A DNA stretch of 64,000 nt from Formosa sp. L2A11. GTDB lineage: Bacteria; Bacteroidota; Bacteroidia; Flavobacteriales; Flavobacteriaceae. The position numbers and the translations under genes are program-made. Of the stretch, positions 63,915-64,000 are shown in pieces (the stretch's first letter is position 1; every line of letters begins with the position of its first letter). The notes below the pieces were generated by a model, which was given only the letters and a program-made list of their open reading frames with translations, had not been told where the DNA came from and searched no databases. The DNA lies in contig NZ_CP047028.1 of NCBI RefSeq assembly GCF_009796865.1, positions 1,240,001-1,304,000 of the forward strand. The letters run 5' to 3'.

Positions 63915-64000
63915 TAAGCAACGTCAAGACGTATTTAATAATCCTGAAGGTATTCCTGAAATTGTGCATCCTTTGCAAATACCTGGAGAAAATAAAATAT
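63886..64000 (+). CDS. Partial unknown gene at the window end
   Basis: A frame opening with ATG 63886 (MEIISVTELNKQRQDVF) stays open to the window edge, 38 codons. It overlaps the ATPase gene by 29 bases, as phage recombination-module genes often do. Too short to classify. Confidence 0.5.
   Translation, partial: MEIISVTELNKQRQDVFNNPEGIPEIVHPLQIPGENKI

Larger units (their letters stand above)
59321..64000. mobile_element. Left part of an integrative element at tRNA-Asn
   Basis: After the tRNA follow an unknown protein, an excisionase-like HTH, a Rep-like protein, an intact tyrosine recombinase and a RecA-like phage ATPase, none with chromosomal housekeeping roles. The other end and the second att repeat lie beyond the window, so phage, plasmid-like or conjugative nature cannot be settled. 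Confidence 0.75.

Overview
The window is AT-rich and reads as a member of the Flavobacteriaceae (Bacteroidota). Several start regions carry the Bacteroidota promoter box TAnnTTTG. The gene content fits: a type IX secretion type B sorting domain beside a PorP/SprF protein, SprE/PorE-like OmpA architecture, an aryl-polyene/flexirubin-type pigment cluster opened by a tyrosine ammonia-lyase, and Bacteroidota-style tyrosine recombinases.

Layout. 1-2300: end of a 2-oxoglutarate oxygenase gene, two tiny membrane proteins and a MATE exporter. 2388-29892: tRNA-Ala(GGC) and a 27.4-kb island bounded by a 46-bp direct repeat of the tRNA 3' part (2419-2464 and 29847-29892, one mismatch). Inside are an excisionase-like gene at the left end, a decayed tyrosine integrase at the right end, and between them a colinear run of about 20 type II polyketide genes (5791-28617) with a divergent halogenase-like gene. 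The run encodes starter formation and activation (ammonia-lyase, AMP-ligase), chain building (three ketosynthases, a chain-length-factor-like partner, ketoreductase, two ACPs, two complementary half-site dehydratases, thioesterase), tailoring (methyltransferase, acyltransferases, FAD enzymes, glycosyltransferase) and envelope export (LolA-like carrier, lipoproteins, MMPL exporter fusion). The DarA/DarB dialkylresorcinol enzymes are absent, so the locus by itself predicts an aryl polyene.

30390-43150: a TPR/AraC membrane regulator, then a surface locus made of a very large collagen-like repeat protein with a C1q-like end, a type B T9SS cargo, a PorP/SprF protein and an OmpA/PD40/TPR lipid-peptidoglycan anchor-type protein. 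The repeat gene is broken by many small indels that look mostly like sequence errors.

43156-59170: ordinary chromosome with alpha/beta hydrolase, AraC regulator, HD hydrolase, acyl-ACP desaturase, PlsC, bacilliredoxin (frameshifted), a TerB/DnaJ protein, a metal-regulation block (DtxR/MntR regulator, membrane-tethered DtxR-FeoA fusion, a frame-disrupted FeoB variant), a second intact feoAB with a Cys-rich partner, a SCO1 protein and the RseP site-2 protease.

59247-64000: tRNA-Asn(GTT) followed by the left part of a second integrative element (unknown protein, excisionase-like HTH, Rep-like protein, intact tyrosine recombinase, RecA-like phage ATPase); its far end lies outside the window.
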